Assembly (NCBI GenBank): GCA_963082875.1
Contig: OY720097.1
Span: forward strand, 17,616,501 to 17,680,500
DNA length: 64,000 bases
Direction: 5' to 3'
From: Corella eumyota
Taxonomy: Eukaryota > Chordata > Ascidiacea > Phlebobranchia > Corellidae
In this document: positions 49,313 to 61,310 of the stretch, piece by piece
How positions within the stretch are numbered: position 1 is the stretch's first letter
Layout of the letters: every line of letters begins with the position of its first letter
Made by a program: the position numbers and the translations under genes
The notes under the pieces: generated by a model
Told to the model about the DNA's origin: nothing
Seen by the model: the letters and a program-made list of their open reading frames with translations, nothing else
Databases searched by the model: none

Positions 49313-50725
49313 GATTAGCGGAGACTAAAGGACAGTTTAGCTGACATGTTTTCTTATTAGAAGAAATCTGGTTTAGATTAACCTAGCCGCCATATATAAA
49401 ACGCACGAAATGTAAAGTAGTTTCGCGATTTAAGTGGTGTTGAACACTAAAGCAGTTGGTATTTCAATACATGTGTAGAATAAATGTATTATAATTGGCG
49501 TACGAATTAACACAACTTTCGTGATTATGTTAAGACGGGAGAATGTTGGCTTGTGGTTGTACAGCCTGAAGTTTATTTACGTTTGAAAAATTCTGAAAAA
49601 GTCAAGTCATGCCTATATATAGTGCGAATATTCAGTGTCTTTACGGGTTTGTTTGATTCTAGTAATATAGATGTAAATGTAATCCCAATCCTCATGGGAT
49701 GCTTGTTACAAATGTTGTTATTAAATTCAGGATGGTATAAATAAAGAGAGATTAAATGATGTCTAGGACAAACTTAAAAGTTTATGAAATTGTGGGCAAA
49801 TTAAATGATGATGTGTTGATAATACCCTGATATAAGTTAACATAACTTCAAAATAAACCTTATATAGTTTTACTGAATTTTTCATAACAATCTGGCGCAG
49901 CAGCTTGAGCAATTCGTTGTAATTCGATCTTATAAAACCGGTACAACTTCATTTAGAACGCTGCGTACCATGTAGTGTGCTAAATATACACTTACAATGT
50001 TTTTAAATGCCAGCTTTCTACGGTGTTTTGATTGAAAAATCGACCTAAATACCATGTTGAATTAGCATTAATTTGGATCACAAACACCTAAGTATATACG
50101 GCGGCCTATACCGGCGACTGGTAAAGATTTTACGCCGGCAACTTACACTATAAATAAACTGACTGCTCGATGTGAAACATAAGAAAACGTATTGATGTGG
50201 AAATAAATTACAATTTTTTGCGTGTTAAGTGGGCATGTAGGCGTTTATAGCTCATTTTAACATCGGTTCATGACGGCGACGCGTCCAAGGAATTTAATGG
50301 TTAAAATAAACGTCTTGTTTTGCAACATGACCACTCTTTAAGTCCATCAAATTTTACGATGCCTCTTGTCAAACATGAATTTTTGTGTAAATGTCATATT
50401 TAACTGTTTTTGATGGCAAATTTAACCTTCAGTTTGCACAATATGTCGTTGAAATCGAATTTATCGACGGCAGTGCTAACATTCGTGTTATAAAACCGGC
50501 CGTTACTTTAATATTGGTAATTAAATTGTTAGTGTCTAAGAAAAGGGCAGAATATGTGGTTGTGCTTTTGATATTTTTTGTTACCATAACATTTAACCAT
50601 TTCGCCATTTTTATTTTAGATTTATGTATGTAAAAATAAAGCCGAATAAAATAACACCTAAAACACAGACAAAATTTGTTTGTCTACCTCTATTTAATGT
50701 ATATAACGAAAAGAAACCACTCAAA

Positions 50726-53700
50726 ATGAAGATCAGTTTCACGTCCACTTTTGTCAATGTTGTTTTCGTATTATTTTTGTATAGCTTGGCAAAAGTTAAT
50801 GCAGTAAGTATAATATGTATTAAATGGCAAAGCATTGCTTTAAATACCAATAGAATAGTGTTTACGCCCTGTTTAGTATTGTAGTGTGTAAGCGTAATAC
50901 AAAAACAATGACTGATTCTACTTAAAAGTGTTTTAGCTACAGACTATTCATTTGTTCTTATTTGTTATTTTAACAGATGTCATTTTGTAACGAAACACTG
51001 CACAGAATGGGCCCAAAAAAAGAAATTAGTAAGAACATTTATAAATATTATTTTTCCTTTTTGGGTTTTCGCTTTGTTTTTTGTTTAATTGTAAAAATAT
51101 GTTTTTATTTTTCAAGTTGGAAGCATAGAAAATAAAACCGAGTTAACTTGCACAACAGAGATACCAACTTGTTTTCCAGATAACACAGATGCTTTGTAAG
51201 TTTTGTTTTTAATAATTAAATTTTTATTTAAAAAAAGTTGAAAAAAAAATAACAACAAAAAATCTAAATTTTTTTAAATCATAAAAACTACAGTTTTTTT
51301 GCCAAAATAATTTTAAATTAAATTTTAATATTAAAATGCCGGACTGTTGAAACATAAATTTTGTGGCAAGAATAAAATTATTTTGGTTGCTCCAAAATTA
51401 GTTATTCATTGAGCATAAAGTTGTCGGTTTTTTCCGCATTATTCTTTTTCAATATTCCATCATTTATTTATGAATTGAAAACTTAACTTTAAAAGATAAT
51501 GATGTATCAGCGTTACGAAACTCTTTTTGATCTTATTTATTAACCAGCGCAAAAACAATTTGGTTTTAAAATAAATATTACCCAACTTTATCAAAAACAA
51601 ATTTGGGGATTTTTTGTGGCTGTTGTTTTTTCGATTGTATTTATAAATGACCGGATACTTTATTATGATTTATACAATGCGTAACTATTGTCGATAAGTT
51701 TGAAAGGGTAAAAACCGTGATTAATACAATAAATATTTAGGTAATCACGTCTATTTTTAAAACAATAAATTTAACACTTTTGAATTTAAACAACTTCTAC
51801 CACTTTGTTAAGAATTGTTGTATACAATTTTGGTTATTATTTATTTACATAGAACATGTTTGTTTTAAAATTACTACTGGGATTAGTATATACAATATGT
51901 TTATCTCAAAGCTATAAAAACAATTCGAATCACGTTTTTTTTAAATCGAAATAAAATTACAATGGCATTGACTAATAATCGTTTTACTAATCCTAAAAAA
52001 TTTTCTTTGAAGAATTATTTTAGGAAAATGACATGCTATTTTTATTTTTGTAAGTTTATTTTGGGCTGCGGTAATTTTTTTAAAATGACTAACTATAGCT
52101 TACCATAAAACGCTCACACCTATACGGAGAGTTGGTGCAACTTTTTAAGATTTTACGAAACTAAAAAAATTGCTGCTCCTCTGTCATTTAATTATAAGTT
52201 TGTGGAAATGTAAAGACATGTGCGGCGTAGATTTCCTTTAAAAATATGCCGACTCACTGCCTAATTATAAACTTTCTTAATCGTCCAATTATCACGACCC
52301 ATATTTATTAATAGAAATTTTTAGCACCTGTATAAAAATAATCGCAAAAATGACTCTTGGTGTATTGAGGTTGTTTATATAATAAAATAGGCATTTTCTT
52401 TGACCATTTTCTTGTTTTTTTTCTCGAAAATGGTCAGGAAAATTTACTTATTTATTACATAAACAAGATTTTGCCTTTTTAATTTTAATCCTTTAAAAAT
52501 AATTTTGATTTTAAATGAATTTAACCCACCTACAAATTACCATCTTTATTATTATATTTTAATTTTATTAAAAAATAAATTTTAATATAATCAATTTTTG
52601 TGTTTTAGATATCTAAATGATGTTGCTGGAGTTACAACTCTAAACTCGACAACTTTTAACTCGACAACTTTTACTGCTTTAAAGAAACTAAACAAAATGT
52701 AAGTATTATCAAATTCTTTTAAAAATGATTTGTTTTATTTGTTTTGATGTTTGGTTTGGCAAGACATGTTTAATTACTTAGAGACATGTAAATATATGAA
52801 GACAGCGGTTTTTGAGGTTTTAATAAAAAAAAGTAAACGAGAAATTCCATTGAATTTAACAGTACCTCTGCTTTCCATATTAAACTGTGGGTTCTATTTA
52901 TAATAGAAAACATTATTCTAAATTTTTGTAAGCAGGCCATTGAGATTTTTAATTGATGCTGTTGTGCTTTGGCGTTTATTGCTATTTTATTTTTTAATAT
53001 GACATTTGATTTTCGAATTGCAAAACATTCGGCTTTGAGAAAAGCTTTTGCGAAACGAAAAAACGATGCAGATAGAAGCTTAATGGTATGTGATTAACTC
53101 TTTGACCGCGACTATCAAAAAAAAAACTTTATTTTTGTTGTAAAAAATTGGGAAATCGAATTAAAAGAGTAAATGAACTTCGTGATTTAAGAGTCCGCAA
53201 AACACGGAGGATTAAAACGAAAGAATTTTGTTTACTTTCAAATTTCGTCGAGCGAATGGTTTCGAATCCAAACTTGAAATCCTATGATTAGTTTTTAGGA
53301 ACATTTCCTGCGGTACTAAACTGACTTAATTGCGTTTTATTAATTTAAAATCTGGATTCGATTTTGCGCAAAATAGAGCTAAATATAACTTTGAGCAGTC
53401 ACGTCTTTTAAACACGTACACATCGCAAAAGGGATTAAGCTTAACCCCATGTTTAGGGTAGGCTAGTTACTGGCGACCTGGTTAACATTAAACTAATTAA
53501 TTATTTTCGCCAGCCTTTAATCAAGGCAGGATAATTAGTCGGTACTATTTGGTTTCAAACTCCCAGGTGCGACGCAAATATTACGTCGAATGGGTGTTAA
53601 CTACATGCTTATTTTGTCGCTCGATTTTCGGGTTTAATAACTAGTGTTATCCGCCAAACTTCACACGCTCCTACCTCGTAATTTTCCTGGAACTTCGGCT

Positions 53701-56700
53701 CGGAGTCGCGCTAATCAAAAACTCAAACAAGAAAAATTAATTCTATGTTTTCGATGTCGCGAAGTTAATTGATCTGGCGAACATAAAAACATTTTACGAA
53801 AGGTGGGGATTAGGCGAAGCTCTCTGCCTGTGTGCAAAATCGGCACGTTTTTTCCCGGAAAACGTGGCGGCTAATTAATGTCGCCGCAACTTTTGTTTTA
53901 AGCCTACATAGACCATGACGTTGTCGAGTTGTTTTTGTCGCGGTCTTTGTGTTGTTGATCTATTTTGTAATTAAAAACTCCACCCACGTTTATTGGAGTT
54001 TTTGTTTTTAGAAGTCGTGGATCAAAACTCAAATAAGTCGTTAAAAATTAGGTTGGTGGACACTTACACTACTTGAAATATCCTTAAATTGTTGTCACAA
54101 AATTTAGCATAAATTTTTGGACGTTGCTAAATGAACGTGGCTAAAAAAAAGTTTTTATTCTATTACTTATAACTCAAGTTCGATTTTATTTTTGAATGTA
54201 CGGATTATCCACGATAACTTTAATACTCTTAATCATAACAAAAAAATGTTCGTCAACTTTCCCAGGCTGATTTAAGCATTTATATGCAGGTTGTGTTTAC
54301 AGTTGAAAGGCTAATTCGACGCTGGCAGCAACAATAAATCATCAGGAGTTCATGTTTAACTAAGCCTCGCGTAGTACATTTGAGTTATATAGCTCTTAAT
54401 CACTCATCGCTTAAGCACGTGGTCGAGTTAGTGTTGCTAACAATGTTGCGCGCGCTTAAACGTGAGCTCTTGTTGTTCTCAATAGCCGGAAATAGACCTT
54501 AGCTCCAACTCGAAAATAATGTTCTGCATAAAATCCGATTAACTTTCGTTGTTCGATCGAATGTCTTGCACACGTGTGTTTGTGATCCGATTTACTGCTT
54601 CGATTTTCGAACTGGGTTCCTAATTTTTGTGATGATATAGCAAAAAAATAAACAGAATTTTTACGAGTTTTGTTTTCTTAAAAACCACAGTTCTTTAAGT
54701 CCCAATTGGCCTGCTTTGGTGCTTTTTTTTTCAGAATTTTTTTTTTGTAGGTAAATGTATCCCAGTTGGCCTGCTTTGGTGCTGTTTTTTTCAAAAAAGT
54801 TTTGGTTATTTTTTCTTAGGTAAATGTATTGGCTTATTCTCAAAGGATTTACTTATTTTTTGCTAATCCGTGAATATGTTTCTCCTACAGATATCTCACA
54901 AATTTTCCAGATTTGTTAACCATTGAAGCAAACACGTTTACTGGATTAAAGAATTTAAAGATAATGTAAGCTTACTTTTAATTAAATTTACCAAAAAAAA
55001 TTTATGCTGATTACGTCATTTTTTATTTTCAAAACTAACCGCCAGCTATCCAATAATTTAGTGTTTTTTTATAATCGGTCTGATGTTTTTTGGAGTGATA
55101 ATTATCAAGAGTTAAGTCGTTAATTATTGTTCACTTTAAATGCACGTGCGCGATCTTGCAAATTTTATTGACATTTTAGGCCACCGAAATTTAAATTAAA
55201 AAGCTAAAATTTTTGAAAAGTTTTAACTTCAATGCTTTTACAAGAATCGGTAATTCGTCAGATGTGTTCAAATATTTTATTTTTTGAATTTTTGGAAAAA
55301 TTCTGCCATTCTTAAAGCGGAATTATTTTTTTTTAGTTTTTTGTTATTGCTTAGATCAGTAACCCTTAAATCTCAAATGCGTAATTGTTAAGTGAATCGT
55401 AAATGAAGTGACTTTTATAAAAATCGACAAGAGCTTTTCGACGTTAAAAGATCGCGCACTGGAAAAAATGACCTTTTTGTTGATAGAAAATTATAAATAA
55501 CATTATAGGCCAAAGCACAAAAACAAAATTCAAATTTTGGAATTTTTAAAAACAAAATTTTACATTTTTAAATAGTAATTTATTGATCAAGTACTAAAGC
55601 AAATATTTTGATTTTAATCAACCTTATTTATTGACTGTAATTTTTTTGTGGTATTTATTTCTTAAAATAGAAAAAATTCAACCTATTTAGCATAAGCGTT
55701 TCTTAACCACATAACAATCAAATACATCATCAAAAATTTTTCAATTCTCGGTTTTGCGAATTGCTAAATATTTCCTAATTTGGTGCGAATCTTGGTTATT
55801 AATAGTCGGGTTCGATTTTTTAATCTAAATAAACGCAAACACTTAACAAGCACGAACAATTTCACGAAAATAAACAGAACAAGATTAAATACAAATTTTG
55901 CAAGTTTTTTCTGTTTGCGGTGGCGCTATTTTTTATCCCGATTGATTTACTCGGACGTCGATTTTCGAGTTTTGAGAATTGTAAATTTTTTATTTAATCT
56001 GGTAATTTTTTTGTTAATTACAAGTCTGGATTTTAAAACTGCTTTGTTCAAAATCAATTACGTTTTACAATTGTAATAAAGAAATCCGTGAAATCCTCTT
56101 ACGCAGAATTTGACTCAATATAAATATAATTTGGTTTAAATTTAATGACATGTCAATTTAAAAACCCTAAAAATATATGTGACGGTTTTTCTAATATCCG
56201 GTCTTTGAAATCGATTTATTATCGTGCCATTTAGCGAAATGCTATTAATTTAAGGGTTGGGTCCATTTACGTTTTCAAAATCGATATTTTTTTATATAAT
56301 AACCGTTTAAAAGAGATAAAGTGCGTATGTCATTGCCGCTTAGCTAAATTAGTTTTTTCTTCAATGTAGCAAATTATTATTTTATAGTTCGTTTAATCAC
56401 GTACACATTTTTCCTAATTTCCGCCATTTTTTTGCCATTTTCGATTTAATTTTTTAAGTTTTGTTTTTAATTTGTTATGTATAAGGGCTTGCTCATGATC
56501 TAAATTTAAAAGTTCACAGCACAAACTTGCATTGTACCAAGAACAACGGGAATTGTGACCTAATCAAAAAATTAATTATCGCAACGTTTTAACTTTTGAC
56601 GTTTTCAACATTTCGGCCCAATGTTAATGCGGATTACACGAAATTCGATCTGACCTATTATGCCTTGACCTTTAACAATGTTCTATTCTTAGCCACGAAA

Positions 56701-59700
56701 AGTACCGTTCTGCCATTCACTTTTTTTGTTGCTTTAACTTATGCACGCAACATTGCAGTTAGTAACAGACCAGCACTGTCTGCTAATTTTGAAAATTAAC
56801 GCTTTTTGAAACTTTGCTTGATTTAATTTATTGTTTTTGTCTGTTTAGATATATCAAGTATGCACCAAGGCTTGAAAAGATCTCAATCCTTGCCTTACAA
56901 GGTCTGGAAAAGCTCTCAGAAATGTAAGTAGAAATATCACTAATTGTAATTGCCTGCTCGTGGCGGATTTGCTTTTGTCGAAAGTTGTTTTGCCATAACC
57001 CAATTACATTTTATCTTAATTAAATTCAAAAATTCCATAGTTAATTTTTTCCGCTAAATAACCAAATAATTGCTCACAACAAAATAGTTTGAGGATGTTG
57101 TTAAGTTTTAAGTTTTTTGGGATGTTTTTTAAAAAGCGTTTTGTGATAATTAGAACTGCAAACATCAATTTTTTATGTTTTAGCACGATAGAATACACTG
57201 GGATTTTACAAATGAACGGTTTCGGAAAATTGCCTCCACTTATTTCGATGTAAGTTTTTTCTCAAGCTAAACATTTTTTTATAAATCAAGTTTTGTAGTT
57301 TTTTAATATTTTTGTTTAACTTTTTGTAGAAATATTGACAGCAACCATAATCTCACAACTATCAATTCCAATGCGTTCTCAAATCTTGGCAACGCTACTG
57401 TGTAAGTACCAAACATGTTTTTATTTTCATAAACCTGTTTTGGGTTATTGGGTAAATGGATCATATTCTACAAAACAGATACGCTAGAGTTGTGATAATT
57501 TTAGCAAAGTTGTCGTTTTCGGCGATTGACTTAATTGGTACCACAGTTATGTGCAAGCATTTTAATTAGTGTCCTACACCTTCATAATTACCAATACTTC
57601 AAAAGTACAATATGCGGTTATGAATGAATTTAAGTTAAACCTGTTATTAAATTTGGAAACTCCCAGCTGATTAAACCGGACATATTTAGTTTTATTGGCT
57701 TAGTTTAATAATTTCAAAACGTCTATTTTCGAAAATCCTTTTTAATTTGCATTTAAGTCCTTTGCATCTAGCAATTACGTTAATTTTTTGTCGCTAATTT
57801 TGCAACCCTTGACTTATGGAAAATTTCGCTAGAGCAATTTTTTTATTTTTTTTGCAAAAAGAGTTTTTTTGACACAATGTAATTTTTGGCCTATTAAAAA
57901 TTTAACTAACTTATAACTAAGTATATATTTATATATCTGCACGTTCTGTAGCTTTTCTCAATTACAAGTGGATGTGTTTAAATTAATAACCAATGTTAAG
58001 TGGATTCTTTGTTTTTTTGACAGTTCAATTAAAAACAACGTGAATTTACTCAAAATTCAAGAGTTCACGTTCCGAGATTCCAGCATTACAAATTTGTAAG
58101 TAATTTTAGGATTATCAATTTACTTAGTAATTAATTCTTACGGTAGAATAAAGTCTGAAAACTGTTTGAAATCTAGTTGTATTGAAGAGTTATTAATTTT
58201 GTAAACTTTCTTGTAATGTTAATCTGATGGAGTTCCTTTTTTATTTGATATTTTACTTATTTTTACTTTTGTAGAAATCTTAATGGCAACACCGGATTAG
58301 TAAGCATTGATCAAACAGCCTTCCAAGGTGCTAAAATCACTAATCTGTAAGTAAAAAAGTTTTATAATTTGTCATTGTTTTTATTTAACTTTATTTGAAC
58401 AACCTCTGTATTTTTTTTACTGGGATAGTTAGATTTTGTATTTTGAGTGAAGGTTGTTAATTAGGACGTGTTTTAGCTATATGTGAACTCTCTGCACACA
58501 GGTGAATAGTATGTCGTTGATGCGGTTCGAACTCGAAACCTATCGGTTTGTAACGTGATGCCATGACCGGTACACCACACACCGCTAAGCTGTTTACCAT
58601 TTCTGTATTGTTTTCAGTTATTTGTCGAACACAAAAATTCGTTCTCTGCCAACTGATGGATTGCAGGACTTAATCAAGCTTGAACTGAAGAATGTTCCTT
58701 CACTTCATTCGTTTCCTTCTATTAAGCAGCTGCCCAGATTACAAATTGCCAATTTAACTTATGCTTATCACTGCTGTGCCCTGCAAAGTGATTATGGGTT
58801 TCAGACCCATTTTAAACCCATCGACCAAATACTGGAACCATGTGATGGTAAGTTCTATAACACTAAGCTTGAGCTATTTATTAATAGTAAATTGCTTTGT
58901 TAATAAATGTATTTATAACAATCTTGAAAATAATCTGTTTATTTATTAGAGGATTATTCTAAAAAAGATTACTATGTTGGGTATGGGTATGAGGAATATG
59001 ACTCTGGTTATGGGATTCCAATTGATTCTCCTAGCGCTAAGTAAGTGATTTTACCCAACGTTTTGTGTGACGTTTTATCACCTTTTTTAATGTTTTGAAT
59101 GGCACCGTTGAATTTTTGTTTTAATTTATTTTAGTGTAACCAAAGACTTATGCTATCGTCATCCAAACGGATCTCTTTTGCCTCATATCACCTACGATAA
59201 CGTCAAATCCCAGCTACAATGTAGCCCGGCCGACAACGAGTTTTCGCCGTGCGAGAATCTGTTAGGCCACCGGGCTGTTTCCGCACTCTCGTGGCTTATC
59301 GGCTGTCTTGCCGTGTTCGGTAACCTGTTGGTCGTATTAGTATTTACCGCTGTTGCGTTTGACCGAAAGCGTACTCAGCAGCGCGATCTGTCGGTGCCGA
59401 AATTCCTTATTTTAAATCTCGCGATCGGAGACTTTTTTATGGGGTTGTATGTTCTTTCTCTGTCGGTTATGGACGCCAAAATGGACGGCCAGTCTTACAT
59501 GTATGCCATAGAATGGCAATATGGGGGTGGATGTAACTTTGCCGGCTTTATCGCCATTTTCTCTTCACAACTTTCCTTGTTTACCTTGGGCGTAATATCC
59601 CTTGAGCGTTGGTAAGTTAAAATTAATTCTAAACAAAACAAAGTTAATAGATATATTATATAATATTAAACACTATTTTTTGCAAATTATTTTAATATTA

Positions 59701-61310
59701 ATTGCTATTTTTCTATAGGTACGCGATTCGCAACGCTATTAAACTTGATAAACGAATGTCCCTTCGCTTTGCTATGACAATAATGTTATGTGGTTGGATA
59801 GGTTCAATGTTACTTGCTATACTCCCATTAGTTGGTGTTAACAGTTACCAAAACAATATTTTATGTCTTCCAATGACTTTAACCAATTTTGGTAAGTTCT
59901 TCTTTAAGTTTAAATACGTGAATCCTTTTTTAACACGATTTTAATTAATTTTTTGTTTATTTGTTAGGTCTTGGGTACATAGCATTTTTGCTTGCTATTG
60001 ATATGTTTGCTTTTCTTGTTGTAATTGGATGTTATATTTGGATGTATAGTCTAGTACGAACAACCAACGGCAGAGAACGAAGCTTTGTGAATATATTTCG
60101 TCGACAACGAAGCACGGATGAAACCAAACACAGGTATGAATATTTATTTAAAAAAACTTGTGAAATTTAGTTCAAATGTTATTTTAAAATTGAATTTAAA
60201 TTTTAATAGCAAGAAAAAAATTTTATTTAAAAATTTATAACATTTTTATATAAAAAATCTTATTTCTTTGATAATAAAAAATTAAACTTAAAATGTGTAA
60301 CAAATAGGGTCTTATTTAAAATTTATTTTTTACTTGATTTTCAGGGATGGTCGAACTGATTCCGATGCGAGAGTAGCAAAGCGAATGGCCGTCCTCGTGT
60401 TTACAGATTTTGCCTGCACCTTTCCTATTTGTTTTTTCGCTCTGTTTCAGTTGGCGGGCTTTCAACTTTTATCTATCTCCACCTCAAAAATATTATTGGT
60501 TATCTGTTTCCCATTTAACGCTTGCTTGAATCCGTTTCTATACGCAATTCTCACAAAGTAAGTTTTACTTATTTACTTTTTTGCAATTTTGTTATAATAA
60601 ATATGATTTTTTTTAAATATTAATTTTACTTCAGGTCGTTTCGACAAGACGTTCATTCATTTATTCGCTCCCAACGACACAACCTTGCGGGCAAAGGTTG
60701 TAAGGTTTCAATACGCCGAACAGAGAAACGTTCGACCAACAGCGGACGGCAAGAGGAGCGCCGAAATACTATCAAATATTACGTGGAAACTAGCGGTGAT
60801 GTTGCACTAACTCCTCAAACACCAAACGGTAATGCCGTCCCCACTCAGTACAAAGCTAGCCAGCCGGCAAAAAACGGTTACTCGACGACCACCTTCGAAA
60901 CCAGCTTGTCCAACAAGCCGTGCATGAAATTGTCGAAGAGTTATAACAACTTTAACAACAACAACCAGAAGGCAAACTCTGAGGACGTGCCCAGCAAGCC
61001 TTCACTGCATACCAGTTCTTCCACTTCGCAAAACAGCATCACGAAAAGACTGGCGATGTTTGCGTTCCTACGCCGCTTTCCTTTGAACATTTTCCGGTCG
61101 AAAAGTAAAGGCAGCGGCCCGGTGTCGGTGGAGTTCAGCAAACACACTATAGAAACTCATGTCTCCGGACACAGTACCGTCGAAATGCATGTTTCGGCCA
61201 AAAAAGATTCCTTATCGATAGAGGATGAACGAATAAGCGTTCCAGAACCGCCGACACCAGAAACTGAGGTACATTCTAACTCTGAAACTTTTGAAGATAC
61301 TGAATCATGA
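50726..61310 (+). CDS. Type A LGR, glycoprotein hormone receptor-like GPCR
   Basis: Seventeen exons close in phase to 918 residues: 50726-50803, 50977-51028, 51117-51195, 52609-52698, 54891-54965, 56849-56923, 57184-57249, 57330-57401, 58024-58095, 58275-58346, 58618-58847, 58950-59040, 59135-59611, 59719-59891, 59968-60133, 60345-60557 and 60635-61310. Order: signal peptide 1-26; Cys-rich LRR cap; leucine-rich repeats about 69-260, one per exon of 66-90 bases, all in phase 2; hinge with YAYHCCAL, the counterpart of the receptor-family YPSHCCAF; a Tyr/Asp-rich stretch likely to be sulfated; FSPCENLLG before membrane segment 1; ERW in segment 3; AKRMAVLVFTDF in segment 6; NACLNPFLYAILTK in segment 7; and a cytoplasmic tail of about 220 residues. 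These are hallmarks of the FSH/LH/TSH receptor group, which signals mainly through Gs-cAMP. Exon 4 contains a 15-base in-frame duplication. A likely polyadenylation signal is at 61847. Confidence 0.95.
51196..52608 (+). other. LGR intron 3, no feature seen
   Basis: 1.4 kb of AT-rich sequence. No exon, repeat or RNA gene was recognised. Confidence 0.6.
52643..52672 (+). repeat. 15-base coding tandem duplication in LGR exon 4
   Basis: AACTCGACAACTTTT occurs twice in perfect tandem, giving NSTTF NSTTF inside a leucine-rich repeat. It explains why this exon is 90 bases while the next two are 75. Each copy encodes an N-glycosylation sequon, NST. Confidence 0.95.
52699..54890 (+). other. LGR intron 4 with a less AT-rich segment and a tandem repeat
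   Basis: The segment of about 53430-54620 is noticeably richer in G and C and CpG than the flanking intron and includes a nested inverted repeat (53498-53504 with 53531-53537; 53513-53517 with 53523-53527). It has no long open frame. An intronic enhancer or an old inserted element are both possible. Confidence 0.4.
54701..54839. repeat. Tandem duplication, period 60, in LGR intron 4
   Basis: CCCAATTGGCCTGCTTTGGT at 54701 recurs as CCCAGTTGGCCTGCTTTGGT at 54761, each followed by a T-rich run and then AGGTAAATGTAT. The second copy ends about 50 bases before the acceptor at 54890, so it is close to the branch-point region. Confidence 0.85.
54966..56848 (+). other. LGR intron 5, no feature seen
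   Basis: 1.9 kb of AT-rich sequence. A 98-codon open frame at 55780-56076 has no recognisable domain and no splice context, so it is taken as chance. Confidence 0.6.
58480..58588 (-). mobile_element. tRNA-derived SINE-like fragment
   Basis: On the minus strand, from about 58588 downwards, the sequence resembles a tRNA head: GCGGTG start, box A-like TGGTGTACCGG, and box B-like GAGTTCGAACC about 35 bases further on, followed by an unrelated tail. RNA polymerase III promoters of this form mark tRNA-derived SINEs. A functional tRNA is unlikely because no proper acceptor stem or anticodon arm folds. The fragment sits in LGR intron 10, about 30 bases upstream of exon 11. Confidence 0.6.

Larger units (their letters stand above)
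42253..50725. other. Large divergent intergenic region between PACRG and the LGR
   Basis: No exon was recognised on either strand over 8.5 kb. Most of it is AT-rich, but several patches are distinctly richer in G and C: about 44690-44905, 46270-46480, 47230-47640 and 49016-49400. These are the likely places for enhancers, repeat copies or non-coding RNA, and two contain notable inverted repeats (47421-47472; 49100-49312). Open frames at 42586-42852, 46754-46972 and 50391-50633 lack domains or plausible partners and are not called. Confidence 0.5.

Noticed and set aside
50391-50633. 80-codon frame just upstream of the LGR start
   Set aside because: It lacks domain features and most likely lies in the promoter or 5' UTR of the receptor.
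53240-53290. GGTTTCGAATCC, a box B-like motif suggesting a tRNA
   Set aside because: No box A at the right distance and no cloverleaf stems could be paired.
60941-61147. Minus-strand open frame of 68 codons
   Set aside because: It is the antisense of the LGR cytoplasmic tail exon.
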